The notes beneath the pieces were generated by a model. It saw nothing but the letters and a program-made list of their open reading frames with translations. It did no database searches and had not been told where the DNA came from. Positions 61,901 to 64,000 of a DNA stretch of 64,000 bases are shown here, one piece after another. Position 1 is the stretch's first letter. Each line of letters opens with the position of its first letter. Location: positions 1 through 64,000 of the forward strand of contig JACKNZ010000009.1 of the NCBI GenBank assembly GCA_024234595.1, written 5' to 3'. The translations under genes and the position numbers were made by a program. The stretch comes from Moraxellaceae bacterium (GTDB taxonomy: Bacteria > Pseudomonadota > Gammaproteobacteria > Pseudomonadales > Moraxellaceae).

Positions 61901-63571
61901 TTATTCATACTTTTTAACTTCGGCCTTTAACTGTTCAATTTCAGCCAATAAAGCAGAGGTATCTTCGCCAGCCTGTTGTGCGGCCAATAAGCGTTTTTCG
62001 GCTTTTTTTAAGTTGCTGCGGGCGGTTGCTGCGGCAATCATTAAAGCTTTGCTGTCTTTGGCGGGTGGTGCTGCACCTTGTTGGCTTGCTAAGGCTGCTT
62101 GTTGGGCTGCTTCTTCTCTGGCTTGAGCCGCTGCTTGTTCACGCGCTTGACGTCGGGCTTCTTTGTCGGCTTCTTCTTGGGCTAAACGGGATGTATGTGC
62201 TTCAAAGCGTAAACGTGCGCGTTCAGCTTTTTCAGCTTCTTGTTTTTGGGTGGCAATTTCACCTTTAGCATAACGGTAATATTGCACTAAGGGAATGCTA
62301 CTCGGGCAAACATAAGCACACGCGCCGCATTCAATACAATCGTCTAAATGGTATTGTTCGGCTTTATCAAACTCAGCACTTTTGCTAAACCATAATAGTT
62401 GTTGTGGCAACAATTGCACAGGGCACACTTGCGCACAATCTCCACAACGAATACAGGCTTGCTCAGGCGGTGGCGGTGGAAAATCCTCTAATGTTGCAGC
62501 AATAATACAATTAGTAGTTTTAACCACAGGAATTTGTACTTGTGGCAAGGAGTAGCCCATCATCGGCCCACCAACAATTAAGCGCGAAATTTTTGACCAT
62601 TGAGCCTGAGCTTGATTTAACAAGTGCTCAATAGGTGTGCCAAAGGGCACGTCATAATTGGCTGCTTGTTGTACGCCTAAACCTGTGACGGTAGTAATCC
62701 GCGATAAAGACGGTTCACCATGCACCACTGCGCGATAAATGGCAGCAGCAGTGCCAACATTTAAACAAAATACGCCAACATCGGTGGTTCGACCATTAGC
62801 AGGGGTTTCACGACCTGTTAAAATATACACGGTTTGTCGAGCTGCCCCCGAAGGGTATTTGCTCTGACAGCTCATGACTTGAATATGTGCTTGAGACTGG
62901 GACGCTTGTTGCATGGCATTGATGGCTTGCGGCTTATTGTCTTCAATACCAATAATAATTTTTTTCGCGCCTAAAATTTGCTTAACAATATTTGCGCCTT
63001 CAACAATCTCCGTCGCGCGTTCACGCATTAACAAATCATCAGCGGTAATATATGGCTCACACTCCATGGCATTAATCACCACAATATCAACAGGTGTCTG
63101 TTGTTTAACTTGTAGTTTTGAGCCTGTTGGAAAGCCAGCACCGCCCATACCTGCAATGCCAGCCTCACGAATAATCGCTAATAAGGTTTGGGCTTCGGCC
63201 AAATGATAATCTTTAATACCTGTATGAGCTGCCCATTCATCTTTGCCATCAGCCTCAATCACCACACACAACGCGTCTAATTGTGAAGGGTGGTCAACAG
63301 GATACAAGCCAATATCAACTACTGTGCCTGATGTGGTGGCATGAACAGGTGTGGCTACAAATGCGCGCACTTCACCAATTTTTTGACCTTTTAATACATG
63401 CTCACCAATTTTCACAATCGGTTTTGCTTCTTCACCAATGTGCTGCAACATGGGAATAATCAAACGTTTAGCTAAGGCTAAAGGCTTAATTGGGCTTTGG
63501 GTTGAGCTTTGTTTGTGTTCAGGCACATGAACACCACCAATCAACTTATAAGGTGCGCGTTGTACAGTCAT
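61901..63571 (-). CDS. rnfC: Electron transport complex subunit RnfC/RsxC
   Basis: 556 residues. NADH/FMN-binding part (VINAMECEPYITADDLLMRE, GIAGMGGAGFPTGSKL), SLBB region, then two [4Fe-4S] motifs CIRCGDCAQVCPVQLLP and CIECGACAYVCPSSIPL, and an Ala/Lys/Glu-rich tail (about 450-556). Part of the Rnf/Rsx complex, which couples NADH oxidation, ferredoxin reduction and ion flow, or keeps SoxR reduced. It overlaps rnfB by 4 nt. No rnfD follows on the downstream side. Confidence 0.93.
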   Translation of the reverse strand: MTVQRAPYKLIGGVHVPEHKQSSTQSPIKPLALAKRLIIPMLQHIGEEAKPIVKIGEHVLKGQKIGEVRAFVATPVHATTSGTVVDIGLYPVDHPSQLDALCVVIEADGKDEWAAHTGIKDYHLAEAQTLLAIIREAGIAGMGGAGFPTGSKLQVKQQTPVDIVVINAMECEPYITADDLLMRERATEIVEGANIVKQILGAKKIIIGIEDNKPQAINAMQQASQSQAHIQVMSCQSKYPSGAARQTVYILTGRETPANGRTTDVGVFCLNVGTAAAIYRAVVHGEPSLSRITTVTGLGVQQAANYDVPFGTPIEHLLNQAQAQWSKISRLIVGGPMMGYSLPQVQIPVVKTTNCIIAATLEDFPPPPPEQACIRCGDCAQVCPVQLLPQQLLWFSKSAEFDKAEQYHLDDCIECGACAYVCPSSIPLVQYYRYAKGEIATQKQEAEKAERARLRFEAHTSRLAQEEADKEARRQAREQAAAQAREEAAQQAALASQQGAAPPAKDSKALMIAAATARSNLKKAEKRLLAAQQAGEDTSALLAEIEQLKAEVKKYE

Positions 63572-64000
63572 AATTGTTTGAGTGGAATGAGTTTAATGGG
63601 ATGTTCAACAGGACTATTACCTTCGCCTTTAGGTGCTTGCCAATGCCATGTTTGACGCGTCACTGCAATCGGAATCATATCAATACAATCAACAGGGCAA
63701 GGCTCTACACACAAATCACAGCCTGTACATTCGCTGCTAATCACCGTATGGGTGTGTTTTGCTGCACCAATAATCGCATCAACAGGGCAAGCTTGAATAC
63801 ATTTGGTGCAACCAATACATTCGGCTTCACGAATAAAAGCGACTTTTTTAACTTCAGATTCAATGCCATATTCACTATCTAAAGGAATGGCCTCAACATT
63901 TAACAAAGCCGCTAATTGATTAATAGTATCTTGACCACCAGGTACACAATGATTAATCGCCTCACCATTGGCTATTGCTTCGGCGTAAGGTCGACAACCA
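63568..64000 (-). CDS. rnfB: Electron transport complex subunit RnfB/RsxB (partial)
   Basis: The C-terminal 144 residues are present and the N-terminus lies beyond the right edge. The frame continues past the internal ATG at 63906 to the edge, reading GCRPYAEAIANGEAINHCVP, part of the RnfB Fe-S domain. Two ferredoxin motifs follow: CIGCTKCIQACPVDAII and CTGCDLCVEPCPVDCIDM. Electron-transfer subunit next to RnfC. Confidence 0.93.
   Translation of the reverse strand, partial: GCRPYAEAIANGEAINHCVPGGQDTINQLAALLNVEAIPLDSEYGIESEVKKVAFIREAECIGCTKCIQACPVDAIIGAAKHTHTVISSECTGCDLCVEPCPVDCIDMIPIAVTRQTWHWQAPKGEGNSPVEHPIKLIPLKQL

Overview
The window looks like chromosomal core sequence from a low-GC gammaproteobacterium of the Moraxellaceae type (Agitococcus/Acinetobacter/Moraxella neighbourhood). 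This is inferred from the Acinetobacter-like pilin, the pabC-mltG-tmk-holB-pilZ block, a secreted Pseudomonas/Acinetobacter-type lipase, the LPS-export/rpoN block and AT-rich codon use. The genus cannot be fixed from sequence reading alone. No rRNA, CRISPR array, complete prophage or complete insertion sequence was seen.

Layout. 1-1.8 kb: a partial SRPBCC-SDR fusion gene and an orphan. 2-7.3 kb: pabC-mltG-tmk-holB-pilZ-tatD-tetR. 7.4-11.7 kb: the late cytochrome c maturation genes ccmFGHI. 11.8-17.2 kb: adk, hemH, a coiled-coil gene, mobA, tsaB, uppP, rsmJ. 17.3-18 kb: a PIN toxin module. 18.2-23 kb: lipid genes (plsB, tesB, patatin). 23.4-26.8 kb: a STAS / REC-PP2C-HATPase / HPt partner-switching circuit interrupted by a three-gene Phd-like/HEPN/unknown cassette. 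26.8-27.9 kb: a frameshifted pilin pseudogene next to an intact pilin gene that has a sigma-54 promoter. 28.1-35.4 kb: darP, npr, rapZ, hpf, rpoN, lptBAC, kdsC, kdsD, with ptsN missing from its usual place. 35.6-38 kb: cysS, tRNA-Gly, murI. 38-44.7 kb: a DUF4062 gene behind two mobile-type repeats, then an alkyl-DHAP-synthase-like flavoenzyme, glpD and an FGGY kinase. 44.8-49 kb: an M48 lipoprotein, YqaA, a secreted lipase, YebC, YefM-YoeB. 49.2-55.4 kb: aspS, a DUF2939 gene, ppsR, ppsA. 55.4-61.1 kb: an unrecognised 970-residue tail-anchored protein, an amidase and an alpha/beta hydrolase. 61.3-64 kb: tRNA-Val, tRNA-Asp, an integrase stub, then rnfC and partial rnfB.

The most unusual signal is not a gene. 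A five-copy family of about 97-bp elements (1247, 38034, 38316, 52827, 60119) has conserved 10-bp inverted ends. Three copies are exactly 97 bp and each carries a central hairpin whose stem sequence differs in every copy but always stays paired, around an invariant 7-nt loop. Such covariation points to selection on a folded DNA or RNA structure. One copy forms the 5' leader of ppsA and another supplies the last base of an amidase stop codon.

Functional themes are glycerolipid metabolism (PlsB, TesB, patatin, lipase, GlpD, glycerol-kinase-like, alkyl-DHAP-synthase-like, amidase), envelope assembly (Lpt, Kds, UppP, MurI, MltG) and surface behaviour (PilZ, pilin, HPt/partner switch, RpoN). Three toxin-antitoxin-like modules and several intergenic palindromic repeat families are scattered between the core genes.
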